The notes under the pieces are model-generated. The model did no database searches. It saw only the letters and a program-made list of their open reading frames with translations, and was not told the DNA's origin. A DNA stretch of 64,000 nt from Ohtaekwangia koreensis (GTDB lineage Bacteria; Bacteroidota; Bacteroidia; Cytophagales; Cyclobacteriaceae). The first letter of the stretch is position 1, and every line of letters begins with the position of its first letter. Below are positions 51,701-59,770 of the stretch, piece by piece. The DNA lies in NCBI RefSeq assembly GCF_900167975.1, contig NZ_FUZU01000001.1, positions 468,580 through 532,579 on the forward strand, given 5' to 3'. The translations under genes and the position numbers were made by a program.

Positions 51701-52143
51701 TCCACCAGGAAATTAATGGTTGTTATTTTTTTTGAAAGATTAATGGTCCGTAAAAAACTCTGGAGCAGTCCTCCGTTTTCTGAAAGCTCGAAGTAAGGTG
51801 ATAGCTCTTTACGAAGCTGATGAGTATACTGAAAAGGAAATTCTTCAGCATAGCTTTCAATAAAAAAATCGAAAGGGTTGATGATAACGATCTCCGCGAT
51901 TACTTCTACATCGAAGGAGAAATGACGGGTTTGTTCCGGAAAGACTGCACGTGCCTGATAATTACCAAATGGATCTTGTTGCCAGTTGATGAAATGATTT
52001 TCAGGTTTGATGTTCAGTGAATAGGACAGGATTGGCGTACGACAATGTGGTGCTGGCCGCAGACGAAAGATGTGAGGTGATAGATTTATAGCACGGTCAT
52101 ATTCATAAGAAGTCTTGTGACGGATAGCAACTTTGATGGACAT
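48718..52143 (-). CDS. Transglutaminase-like / DUF2126 fusion protein
   Basis: This 1141-residue protein starts with a transglutaminase-like domain (about 1-290; IRHKTSYEYDRAINLSPH, catalytic cysteine in SGSCRDSAWLLVQ, histidine in DLHAWAEVYIPG, aspartate in GLDPTSGLFAG). The remaining 850 residues are DUF2126, with LTMGGEPTFVSIDD, HTGQGKWYPGEPLPRWQY and a C-terminal CVYHVAHPGGRNYDAF. DUF2126 has been suggested from comparative genomics to be an amidoligase-related module, which I recall but cannot verify here. It is the first gene of the operon, 14 nt before the ATP-grasp gene. Confidence 0.92.
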   Translation of the reverse strand: MSIKVAIRHKTSYEYDRAINLSPHIFRLRPAPHCRTPILSYSLNIKPENHFINWQQDPFGNYQARAVFPEQTRHFSFDVEVIAEIVIINPFDFFIESYAEEFPFQYTHQLRKELSPYFELSENGGLLQSFLRTINLSKKITTINFLVELNQKVWQYIQYTVRFEPGVQTCEQTLSLKSGSCRDSAWLLVQLFRHLGLASRFVSGYLVQLKADQKAIDGPSGPEADFTDLHAWAEVYIPGAGWVGLDPTSGLFAGEGHIPLSCTPDPVGAAPVTGMTDVCESTLHYSNEVFRIQEDPRVTKPYTEDQWTSIVSLGNTIDEELEAGDMRLTMGGEPTFVSIDDMEAKEWNTVADGPQKRVLGAELIRKLKASFGPGGLIHTGQGKWYPGEPLPRWQYSAIWRKDGQPMWKNDTLLDLDDTTSSYTIEDAKKLAHTLTRFINIPEEHIHPAVEDAFFFLWEESKVPANLDPYKANLDDSLERKKLAEILANGLGTAVGFVIPLEWNFKSNRWLSCQWPFRNDRLILIPGNSSMGYRLPLKALPHMDPKKVQRPVERSTFEELPEFIDFHKKIKAQFDQPITIQELPEEFTNPASIAIEEEETKARKDKPVDQEPTPTFETYIIKTALSIEVRKGKLYISMPPLQYAEHYLDLLAAIEESAALLNLKVVIEGYGIPHDNRLTKLSLAPDPGVLEVNIHPAKNWKEILHTYDTIFEQARLTRLGTEKFMLDGKHTGTGGGNHITIGGAIPSDSPLLRRPDLLRSLITYWQHHPGLSYLFSTQFIGPTSQAPRVDEGRQETLYELEIAFNQIPENEEVPFWLTDRLFRNLLIDITGNTHRAEFCIDKLYSPDSSTGRLGILEFRGFDMPPNKQMCIVQLLLIRSLLARFWKKPYTGKLTRWGTELYDKYMLPHYVQQDLQEVVNDLNEAGYPFQLAWLEPFFEFRFPLYGKIKVQDMELQLRFGIEPWHVLGEEVVNGGTARFVDSSVERIEIKVKNFNNDRYMITCHGIPIPLSETVTKGEYVGGVRYRAWSPPSALHPTLGTDVPLVFDVYDTWNKKSIGGCVYHVAHPGGRNYDAFPVNSFEAEGRRISRFWNHGHTPGTIIPKVSGNHVERHLEKTQNPSNFSQPLSVKRNPEYPRTLDLRHY

Positions 52144-52364
52144 TAGGTATGGTTTATAGGGTGACGGAATTGTGTTCCTTAAACAGAAATCAAAACCTCT
52201 AGCTAATAATACCTTTTTTTAAGGAGAGAATCATATGCCTTGGCAATAGACTTTGCTTACAACGGAAAATAATTTTAGCCCCGTATCTTCAAACGATTGT
52301 TTTAGTCTGGCAGCGGGTAATAAAATTGAAAAAATATGGATGTTGATATTCCTTCGTGAGAAGA

Positions 52365-52946
52365 TTATGATGATGTCGCTGCCTTTCTTCGTTTTTTTAA
52401 TTGAGCTTCATAAAAAGCAACGCGGTCGTTCTTGTCCCATTTGCGGTAGACTTCAATAACTTTTCCCAGTTCCTCAATGGAGATTTGCGCTAACTCCTTT
52501 TTTAGAATTTCGGAGAGAATTTTATTTTCAGATTTTAAAACCCGTATCTCTCTTCTGCACTTTAAGCAACTAACGGGTTCAGAGTCGATCCAGAATTTTA
52601 GTACTTCAAACCAGAAGCGTTTCTCTTCTTTGGTAAATAGAAATTCTTCGCCACAACTTTTACAGATTAGATTTTTATCGAAGTAAGCAAGGTGCGGATT
52701 CATCGAGGGTGTTTGTAATCCAGTATTTGCCAGCACTGCTTTTTTTGTTGTCAGGCAAGTGTCGCAAGCCCATTCAAAATCAGAGTTCATGAAAGCGGAG
52801 TATATATCAATGTTTAGTTCTTTATAGTGCTTGAATTCTTTCTTTGCAATTTTACCCATCACAGACAACGATATAGTCATCTCTGTTTTGTACTTGTCAG
52901 TTAAGCAAGACGAACATTTAGAATATTTTGTTTTGGATTTTGCCAT
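52365..52946 (-). CDS. Zinc-ribbon protein, function unknown
   Basis: This 193-residue protein has at least three Cys pairs or clusters: CSSC near the N-terminus, CDTC in the middle and a ribbon with CKSCGEEFLFTKEEKRFWFE followed by CLKCRREI. The last fits the probable zinc-ribbon family PF13451. A lysine/glutamate-rich helical tail ends the protein. It could be a nucleic-acid-binding or scaffold protein. It lies 32 nt after the LytTR regulator on the same strand and is probably cotranscribed with it. Confidence 0.7.
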   Translation of the reverse strand: MAKSKTKYSKCSSCLTDKYKTEMTISLSVMGKIAKKEFKHYKELNIDIYSAFMNSDFEWACDTCLTTKKAVLANTGLQTPSMNPHLAYFDKNLICKSCGEEFLFTKEEKRFWFEVLKFWIDSEPVSCLKCRREIRVLKSENKILSEILKKELAQISIEELGKVIEVYRKWDKNDRVAFYEAQLKKRRKAATSS

Positions 52947-52978
52947 GCTCTATAAAGTATATTGCGAGCGATATATAC

Positions 52979-53713
52979 TTACAACATCTGATTCTTATCC
53001 GTAAAATCTTTGAAAGATTTTCGGTATGTGTCGCTGATGGGAATCGTTACTGAGCCTATTTGTACTTCGCCCTTCTGGATTACATCTATAGCATCTACGG
53101 CAACTATATAGGAGTGGTGTATGCGAATGAATTTTTCAGCAGGTAATTGTTCTTCCAGTGATTTTAGTCGTTGTAACGTAACGATCTTTTGTTGTCGCGT
53201 GTGAATGGTCACGTAATCTTTTAATCCTTCTACGAAAAGAATATCATCCCAACGAACCTTCACCAGCTTTGTTCCATCTTTTACAAATACAAAAGGCTGT
53301 GCTGCATCTTGCAGCGTTCTTTCTATTGGAGAAGTGGTTGGTGATGTTGATGAATTTGCTAATCGCTGATTTGCTTTTTCTACGGCACGAAGAAATCTTT
53401 CGAACGTTATGGGCTTTAACAAGTAGTCGATCACATCGAGCTCATAACCTTCCAGCGCATATTCTGAATATGCAGTAGTTAAAATTACCAGCGGCTTTTT
53501 CTGAAGTGCTTTCAATAAAGATATACCGGTGATCTCAGGCATCTGTATATCCAGGAAGAGTAAATCTACCGGTGACTTTCTCAAGATTTCTATAGCCGTT
53601 AACGGACTTGAAGTCGCTTCCAGTAAATTCAGATACGGCACTTTCTTCACATAGTCTGTAATAAGACTACGGGCCAGTGGTTCATCATCAACAATTAAAC
53701 ACGAGATGCTCAC
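52979..53713 (-). CDS. LytTR-type response regulator
   Basis: This 244-residue regulator has a receiver domain (phosphoacceptor D55 in LLFLDIQMPEITG, the conserved lysine in DYLLKPI) and a LytTR DNA-binding domain (about 140-244, with FVEGLKDYVTIHT and FIRIHHSYIV). It overlaps its partner kinase by 4 nt (ATGA). Targets are unknown; the divergent TonB receptor is a candidate. Confidence 0.95.
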   Translation of the reverse strand: MSISCLIVDDEPLARSLITDYVKKVPYLNLLEATSSPLTAIEILRKSPVDLLFLDIQMPEITGISLLKALQKKPLVILTTAYSEYALEGYELDVIDYLLKPITFERFLRAVEKANQRLANSSTSPTTSPIERTLQDAAQPFVFVKDGTKLVKVRWDDILFVEGLKDYVTIHTRQQKIVTLQRLKSLEEQLPAEKFIRIHHSYIVAVDAIDVIQKGEVQIGSVTIPISDTYRKSFKDFTDKNQML

Positions 53714-54750
53714 GATAAAGTAAGTTTCAGTTCTATTGAATAGCGTTCCGGATAGTCTTCCACTTTTAATACGTGCTGCTCCGGATAACTTAAAGCTAAT
53801 CTACGCTGAACATTCTGTAATCCAATGCCTGATTTTTCGCCCGCCTCCGTTTTTGTATTGGTATATTTACTGTTCTCTACTTTATAGGTACATGTATTCC
53901 CATCCATTACTATACTCGCCTTCACCCATGCATGCGTACTGTTGTTGCTGATGCCGTGCTTGAAAGCGTTCTCGAGAAACGTAATAAAGATCAGCGGTGT
54001 AATGCGCGTATCATGAATGTTGCCTTGTATAGTAAAGTCAATCGGAATCTGGTTGTTCAGGCGCAAGCGCTCCAGACTTATATAGTTCTGCATATACTCA
54101 ATCTCCTTGCTAAGCAATACTTTCGGGTGATTGGTATCGTATATCATATACCGCATCATCTGCGAAAGCTTGGCGATTACTTCGGTAGTGTTGGGCGATT
54201 GTGAGTAGGCCAGGTAGTATAAATTATTCAATGTATTGAATAAAAAATGCGGATTGATTTGTGCCTTCAGAAAATTTAACTCTGCCTGCAGCTTTTCATT
54301 TTCTACTTCTTTTTTCTTCGATTCAAATTCAAACCATTCTTTGGCGAACCGTAGCATCGCTACAAAGATCACAATGAATAAACTCGTAGCACCGGCCTGT
54401 ATAATAAAAGTAGTGGTATAGAAGAAATGTACCTGGTGAGTATAATCATCAACGAGATAGCGCTGCAGATGCACGCGGAAAAACATGAGGATGGTAAAGG
54501 GTATAAAAAATTCAAGCATATACCGCCCTAATTTTTTCTTCTCCAGAAAGCGTGGCAGGAAAATAAAATAGTTGAGATACGCGACAATCATATTGAAGAT
54601 AACATTGGCCGCAGCATGTGTAATGACTTCGGTGATGTCGATTTCTCTTTTACGGTATGACGTAATCTGGTACACGAAGAACGACAGATAAACGCACCAG
54701 AATGAAAGGTGTAAAAGGAAGACGCGGTTACGTTGAATAAATTTCTGCAT
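53710..54750 (-). CDS. LytS/YesM-type sensor histidine kinase
   Basis: From the ATG at 54750 this is 346 residues. Four membrane segments occupy about 10-135 (FLLHLSFWCVYLSFFVYQI onward) with little extracytoplasmic sequence. A coiled linker is followed by the His_kinase domain (PF06580) with H168 in QINPHFLFNTLNNLYYLA and an HATPase with TFLENAFKHGIS and GIGLQNVQRRL. It overlaps the downstream LytTR gene by 4 nt. A start 12 nt upstream (54762) is possible. Confidence 0.94.
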   Translation of the reverse strand: MQKFIQRNRVFLLHLSFWCVYLSFFVYQITSYRKREIDITEVITHAAANVIFNMIVAYLNYFIFLPRFLEKKKLGRYMLEFFIPFTILMFFRVHLQRYLVDDYTHQVHFFYTTTFIIQAGATSLFIVIFVAMLRFAKEWFEFESKKKEVENEKLQAELNFLKAQINPHFLFNTLNNLYYLAYSQSPNTTEVIAKLSQMMRYMIYDTNHPKVLLSKEIEYMQNYISLERLRLNNQIPIDFTIQGNIHDTRITPLIFITFLENAFKHGISNNSTHAWVKASIVMDGNTCTYKVENSKYTNTKTEAGEKSGIGLQNVQRRLALSYPEQHVLKVEDYPERYSIELKLTLS

Positions 54751-55029
54751 GACAAAAAACAATACAAGTAAAATTAATTCTTAGTGCTTAAGTACACGGC
54801 TATTCTTACTGATTTTCTACCGTTAGCGGAATTTTATCGACCGAATCATAGGGTTGTGCGTACCTTTCGGCACGGTCGAATATGTGGCCGGAATGTCGAA
54901 TGTAAACGCCCGATTGTATAAAAAACGCCTGCAGCTGTCAACAATCAATTTTCTTTGCCGTTGACTCTAAAAATACCCGAAGACTGTGTGGCCATGAAAT
55001 CAGAAAACTTATTACTCTTTTAATTATAT

Positions 55030-58008
55030 ATGAGAAAACTATTATCTCTTTTGGTTTTTGTTACGGGCAGCGCCTCCCTTTTTGCACAAGGGCAGGGTGG
55101 CGGGAATGCAGGGGCGAGTTCTCCTGCGGTGAAAGGAGCGGCGAACAGCAAGATAACCGGTGTAGTGTTGGATGCTGAAACCCAAAAGCCAGTAGAATTT
55201 GCAACCGTAGCACTTACACCTGTTGATTCTGAAAAACCACTGGATGGCACAGTGTGTGATGACAAAGGAAAATTTACAATCACGAAAGTAGCAGAAGGAA
55301 CCTATAACCTGGTGATCTCTTTCATTGGGTATGAAACACAGACTATAAAAAATGTTGCTGTTCCTGATAAAAAAGATGAAGTAAATGTAGGCGTGATCAA
55401 ATTGAGTACAGGGGCGAAAGTCCTGAACGAGGTTGTAGTAGAAGGACAGAAGGCGTTGATTGAAGAGCGCGTTGATCGCACAGTATATAATGCTGAGAAT
55501 GATCAGACCGCACGCGGTGGTGATGCTACTGATGTATTGAAAAGAGTGCCGATGCTTTCCGTTGATCTTGATGGAAATGTATCGATGCGTGGTAGCGCAA
55601 ATGTATTGGTGTTGATCAATAACAAGCCATCTACAATTATGGCGTCAAGTATAGCAGATGCCTTGAAACAAATTCCGGCCGATCAGATTAAATCTGTAGA
55701 AGTAATTACATCGCCCTCTGCTAAATATGATGCAGAAGGTTCTGCCGGTATCATCAATATCGTTACCAAGAAAAATACATTGGAAGGGCTAACGCTGAAT
55801 ATAGATGCAGGCTTGGGCTTACGTGGTTCTAACCTCGGCCTGAACGGTAACTATCGTAAAGGTAAAATGGGTTTCTCATTGGGCGGATGGGGTCGTGCGA
55901 ACTACAATATAAGTGGCAAGTTCTCCAGCGATCAATATACCCGATCATCACTTGAAGACACCGAGCCAACCTATAACATGCAACGTGCGGATACACGTAA
56001 CAGCGGCCTGTTTGGTAACTATAACCTCGGTTGGGATTACGATATAAATGAAAAGAACTATATGGCGGCTTCCGTTCGCTTCGGAGCACGTAACGGTAAG
56101 AACCACCAGGACGATCTGTATACCTTGATCGATACGTTGATCAACGATCCCAACAATGCAACGCAAAGTACGCTGCGTAATACATTATCAGAAGATCTTT
56201 CCAATAACGTAGATGTGAATTTGAGCTTTACTCATCTTTATGAAAAGCCGCAGCGCGAACTGAGCATCATGGGAAGCTATAGCAGAAATGATCGTCAGAA
56301 TAATTTTGAGAACCTGATCCTTCAGCAAAACGGTGTAAATGCATTAAGCGGTATCCGCAATGATAACGATAGCTATAACCAGGAGATGACGTTCCAGGTA
56401 GATTATCAGACACCGATTGGTACCAATCAAATGGTAGAGTTCGGTGCGAAAGATATCATGCGTAAAGTGTTCAGTGAGTTTACATACTTTACTGATGAAG
56501 ATGGCGATGGAAATTATGAGCCTTCTACCAATTCTTCATTGTCCAATAACCTGAACTACGATCAGAATGTTGTCGGTGGATATCTATCCTATACCTATAC
56601 CACCAAGACAAACTATAGCATCAAGGCAGGTACGCGTTACGAGTATACTACAATTGATGCCTATACACAAACGGAAGCAAATATCGAGATACCATCTTAT
56701 GGTGCTTTGGTGCCAAGCTTGAATATCTCTAAAAAACTTTCCAATGGTAAAACGATTAAGGCTGCCTATAACAGAAGAATTCAGCGTCCTTCCATTCGCT
56801 ACCTGAATCCGAACGTTCAGGCACAAAACCCATACGATGTTACCATTGGTAATCCATCCCTTGATCCTGAATATACCAACAACTACGAGGTATCGTATAG
56901 TACATTTATAAAAGGAACGTCCCTGAATTTCTCTGGCTTCTGGAGAAATACAAACAACGCTATACAAGACGTGCGCACGGTTAAGACCGAGGGCGGTGTT
57001 CAACGTGTAGAAACCACCTATAAAAACATTGGACAGGAAGACGCTGTGGGTGTAAATATATTTGCCAATGTAAGCATCGGTAAACTTTCATTGAATGGTG
57101 GTACCGATCTGTATTATTCCATGTTGAATAATAATATACCTGTAGATGCTAATACCCCGGATGATCCAAACCGTCAGTATCGTGCCAGCAATGAAGGTTG
57201 GGTAGCGAGCTATAGAATGTTTGGTAACTATAACCTGAGCAAAGGCTGGGGTTTTCAGTTCTTCGGATTTTACCGTGGCCGCACGGTGCAACTCCAGGGA
57301 ACACAAGGTGGCTTCGGTATATATAGTCTTGGTTTAAAGAAAGACATCAACAAGAAGCGTGGAAGCGTTGGCTTTGGTGCAGAGAACTTCTTTACAACAG
57401 CCTTTAAAATCAAAGGAGAACTTAATTCACCTCTCGTGCAACGGAGCACATTGACTGAGCTTCATAATATGAGCTTCCGAGTTAACTTCAGCTACCGTAT
57501 TGGTAAGATGAGTATGGACGCAAAGCCGAAGCGTAGAAAATCCATCAGCAACGATGACTTGAAAGATGGTGGTGATGGCGGTGGCACTGACGCTGGCGGA
57601 CAATCTGCTGGTGGAGGCGGAGGTATGCGCCAGGGTGCGGCAGCACAAAACGCAGCGGCGACAAAACCCGCGATTACACCTCCTGCTGATCCTGCAGCCG
57701 TAGTGAACGCAGCCGGTACTTGGAACTATACTATAGAATCGCCACAAGGCGGAGAAGGAACATTGACAATCACGAAGGAGGGCGAAGTATATAGTGGTAC
57801 GATCAAAAACAATCGCTTCAACAGCGAGAATGCACTTTCCAATGTTACGGTTAACGGAAATGAATTATCCTTCAACTATGAAGTAAACTTCGGTGGTAAC
57901 CAAATGATGATCGCTGTAAAAGCCATCATCACCGGAGATGCTTTAGCAGGTAACATGACGGTTGGACAATTCGGTACTTTCCCGATTAATGCCAAGCGTG
58001 CACAGTAA
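55030..58008 (+). CDS. TonB-dependent receptor with C-terminal extension
   Basis: This 992-residue outer-membrane receptor has a signal peptide (to about residue 20), a carboxypeptidase-regulatory-like domain (about 40-115, with ITGVVLDAETQKPVEFATVA), a plug (VLKRVPMLSVDLDGNVSMRG) and a beta-barrel of the outer-membrane-barrel-3 type to about residue 830. After the barrel comes a basic segment (KPKRRKS), a Gly/Asp/Ala-rich linker (about 840-890) and a separate beta-rich domain of about 100 residues (GTWNYTIESPQGGEGTLTI to FPINAKRAQ). The extension is unusual, since barrels normally end the protein. The divergent LytS/LytTR pair may control it; the ligand is unknown. Confidence 0.93.
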   Translation: MRKLLSLLVFVTGSASLFAQGQGGGNAGASSPAVKGAANSKITGVVLDAETQKPVEFATVALTPVDSEKPLDGTVCDDKGKFTITKVAEGTYNLVISFIGYETQTIKNVAVPDKKDEVNVGVIKLSTGAKVLNEVVVEGQKALIEERVDRTVYNAENDQTARGGDATDVLKRVPMLSVDLDGNVSMRGSANVLVLINNKPSTIMASSIADALKQIPADQIKSVEVITSPSAKYDAEGSAGIINIVTKKNTLEGLTLNIDAGLGLRGSNLGLNGNYRKGKMGFSLGGWGRANYNISGKFSSDQYTRSSLEDTEPTYNMQRADTRNSGLFGNYNLGWDYDINEKNYMAASVRFGARNGKNHQDDLYTLIDTLINDPNNATQSTLRNTLSEDLSNNVDVNLSFTHLYEKPQRELSIMGSYSRNDRQNNFENLILQQNGVNALSGIRNDNDSYNQEMTFQVDYQTPIGTNQMVEFGAKDIMRKVFSEFTYFTDEDGDGNYEPSTNSSLSNNLNYDQNVVGGYLSYTYTTKTNYSIKAGTRYEYTTIDAYTQTEANIEIPSYGALVPSLNISKKLSNGKTIKAAYNRRIQRPSIRYLNPNVQAQNPYDVTIGNPSLDPEYTNNYEVSYSTFIKGTSLNFSGFWRNTNNAIQDVRTVKTEGGVQRVETTYKNIGQEDAVGVNIFANVSIGKLSLNGGTDLYYSMLNNNIPVDANTPDDPNRQYRASNEGWVASYRMFGNYNLSKGWGFQFFGFYRGRTVQLQGTQGGFGIYSLGLKKDINKKRGSVGFGAENFFTTAFKIKGELNSPLVQRSTLTELHNMSFRVNFSYRIGKMSMDAKPKRRKSISNDDLKDGGDGGGTDAGGQSAGGGGGMRQGAAAQNAAATKPAITPPADPAAVVNAAGTWNYTIESPQGGEGTLTITKEGEVYSGTIKNNRFNSENALSNVTVNGNELSFNYEVNFGGNQMMIAVKAIITGDALAGNMTVGQFGTFPINAKRAQ

Positions 58009-58052
58009 GTATATATATAATACAGTATTTTAAGATAAGAGGTTAGTTAGTT

Positions 58053-58086
58053 AAGGAAGAAGGACGAAAGTTCTTCTTCCTTTTTT
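58053..58086 (+). terminator. Terminator after the TonB-dependent receptor
   Basis: GGAAGAAG (58055-58062) and CTTCTTCC (58073-58080) form an 8-bp stem around a 10-nt loop, followed by a T-run. Confidence 0.85.
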
Positions 58087-58118
58087 GTGATCTTTATGCC
58101 TTGCAAGTACACTATATC

Positions 58119-58152
58119 AAAAAAATGACAGATATACATATACCTGTCATTT
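58119..58152 (-). terminator. Terminator after cutC
   Basis: On the minus strand AAATGACAG and CTGTCATTT form a stem around a loop of about 12 nt, followed by a run of seven T. It lies about 50 nt after the cutC stop. Confidence 0.8.
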
Positions 58153-58202
58153 GCATTTTCCTTTATGAAACTTGTGTTTCTTAGATTCCTTGCGTATTCA
58201 CT

Positions 58203-58952
58203 TTACAATGCAGCAGCATTCTCTGCCAGGCTTCTGATCTTCTTCACCCGCTCCGGATCAACCGTGCGAAGTTTAAATTCAGAACCTTCATCTGACCCCA
58301 TACCGGAGATCTGTTCGTTGCGATATACCATAGCGCTTTCGCGGAAAGCAGTAGCCGAGAAATGAATCTCTTTCGCTCCAGTCTTCGATACGATCTCCTC
58401 TACAGTATTTTCATTTACACCTGAGCCCGGCATAATAGCAATTCTTCCATCGGCACGTTTGATCAACTCTTTAATCAAGTCAACACCTTGCACTGCATGT
58501 ATATGCCGGCCTGAAGTAAGAATGCGGTCGAAGCCCGCTTCAATGCAATCTTCCAAAGCCTGGAACGGATCTTTGGTCATATCAAAAGCACGGTGACATG
58601 TTACTTTCAATGGACGCGCTTTATCAATCAGTTCCTTGCAACGTTTCTTATCGATCGTTCCATCAGCATTCACAATACCGAATACAACGCCATCAACACT
58701 TAATTTTTGACACGTTGATATATCACGCTTCATTGCGTGAAATTCATAGCTGTCATAATGAAAGTCACCGCCCCGTGGACGGATCATCACAAATATATCC
58801 AGACTCACATGCTGACGAACGGATTCAATCGTTCCGAAAGATGGTGTTGTTCCGCCTTCACCAGGATTGTCACAAAGTTCAATACGGTCTGCTCCACCTT
58901 CCTGTGCCTTGCGTGCTGACTCAATATTATAAACCACAATTTCAACAGTCAT
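58203..58952 (-). CDS. cutC: CutC family protein
   Basis: This 249-residue TIM-barrel protein is CutC, first linked to copper tolerance. Motifs include GADRIELCDNPGEGGTTPSFG, FVMIRPRGGDFHYDSYE, KVTCHRAFDMTKDP and GFDRILTSGR. The biochemical role is still debated. Copper-related genes lie about 3 kb to the right but in a separate unit. Confidence 0.95.
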   Translation of the reverse strand: MTVEIVVYNIESARKAQEGGADRIELCDNPGEGGTTPSFGTIESVRQHVSLDIFVMIRPRGGDFHYDSYEFHAMKRDISTCQKLSVDGVVFGIVNADGTIDKKRCKELIDKARPLKVTCHRAFDMTKDPFQALEDCIEAGFDRILTSGRHIHAVQGVDLIKELIKRADGRIAIMPGSGVNENTVEEIVSKTGAKEIHFSATAFRESAMVYRNEQISGMGSDEGSEFKLRTVDPERVKKIRSLAENAAAL

Positions 58953-59209
58953 ATAGTATATGTTATAACGCCAAATATCTTATAAATTCCAGGTAAAAAA
59001 TATAATATGTTTATACTTTCAAAGGATTATTATGGATGTGTTTGCGTGCTTTTGAAATTATGCGTTAATATGTGAACGAGGCGCCATTATTACGGTTCAA
59101 TCGAAGTGTAAAAAAAGATTATAAAAAAAACAAACCTGTATTTCCGTGCTGACATAAGGCTGTCACATGGAGTTTGTTATTTTGAATCAACAACAAACAT
59201 AATCCCTAT

Positions 59210-59740
59210 ATGACACAAACAACAGTGAAAGAAACATCGGCACTGGAAGGGCTGGTGAAAAGTTTTGCATCCTATAACAGATGGGCGAATACAACGCTTG
59301 TAAATTGGTTGAAGCAGAAACCTGCTGAGTTAATGGATAAAGAAGTTGCATCCAGTTTTCCCAGCATCTGTTTGACGTTGATTCATATCTGGGACACAGA
59401 ACGATTCTGGCTATCGGTATTGAAGCGTGAACCCGCACCACCATCGTTTAGAATGGTTGGTTTTGATGGATCTCTGGAAGAAGTATATGAAGGAATTGTG
59501 AAACATTCGGAGCAGTTAGAAACGTATATACATTCACTTTCTGACGAAGAGGTTCAGGAGCGAGTAGCTTTTTATAGTCCATGGGCGGAAGGCAATGAAC
59601 CGAGATTTGAATATCTTCTCCAGGTATTGAATCACAGTACATATCATCGTGGACAAGTTGTCACCATCGGAAGAAATGTAGGGCTGACGGATGCTCCCAT
59701 GACCGATTATAATTTCTATTTGCTTTACGGCAGAAGTTAA
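59210..59740 (+). CDS. DinB family protein
   Basis: This 176-residue four-helix-bundle protein of the DinB/YfiT type probably binds a divalent metal. Histidines lie at LIHIWDTERFW and at the C-terminal NHSTYHRGQVVTIGR, the positions of the family's metal triad. Members include thiol-dependent transferases, and the substrate here cannot be told. The next gene starts 30 nt later. Confidence 0.88.
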   Translation: MTQTTVKETSALEGLVKSFASYNRWANTTLVNWLKQKPAELMDKEVASSFPSICLTLIHIWDTERFWLSVLKREPAPPSFRMVGFDGSLEEVYEGIVKHSEQLETYIHSLSDEEVQERVAFYSPWAEGNEPRFEYLLQVLNHSTYHRGQVVTIGRNVGLTDAPMTDYNFYLLYGRS

Positions 59741-59770
59741 TGCAGTATTGACTATTAATACATATAGTAT

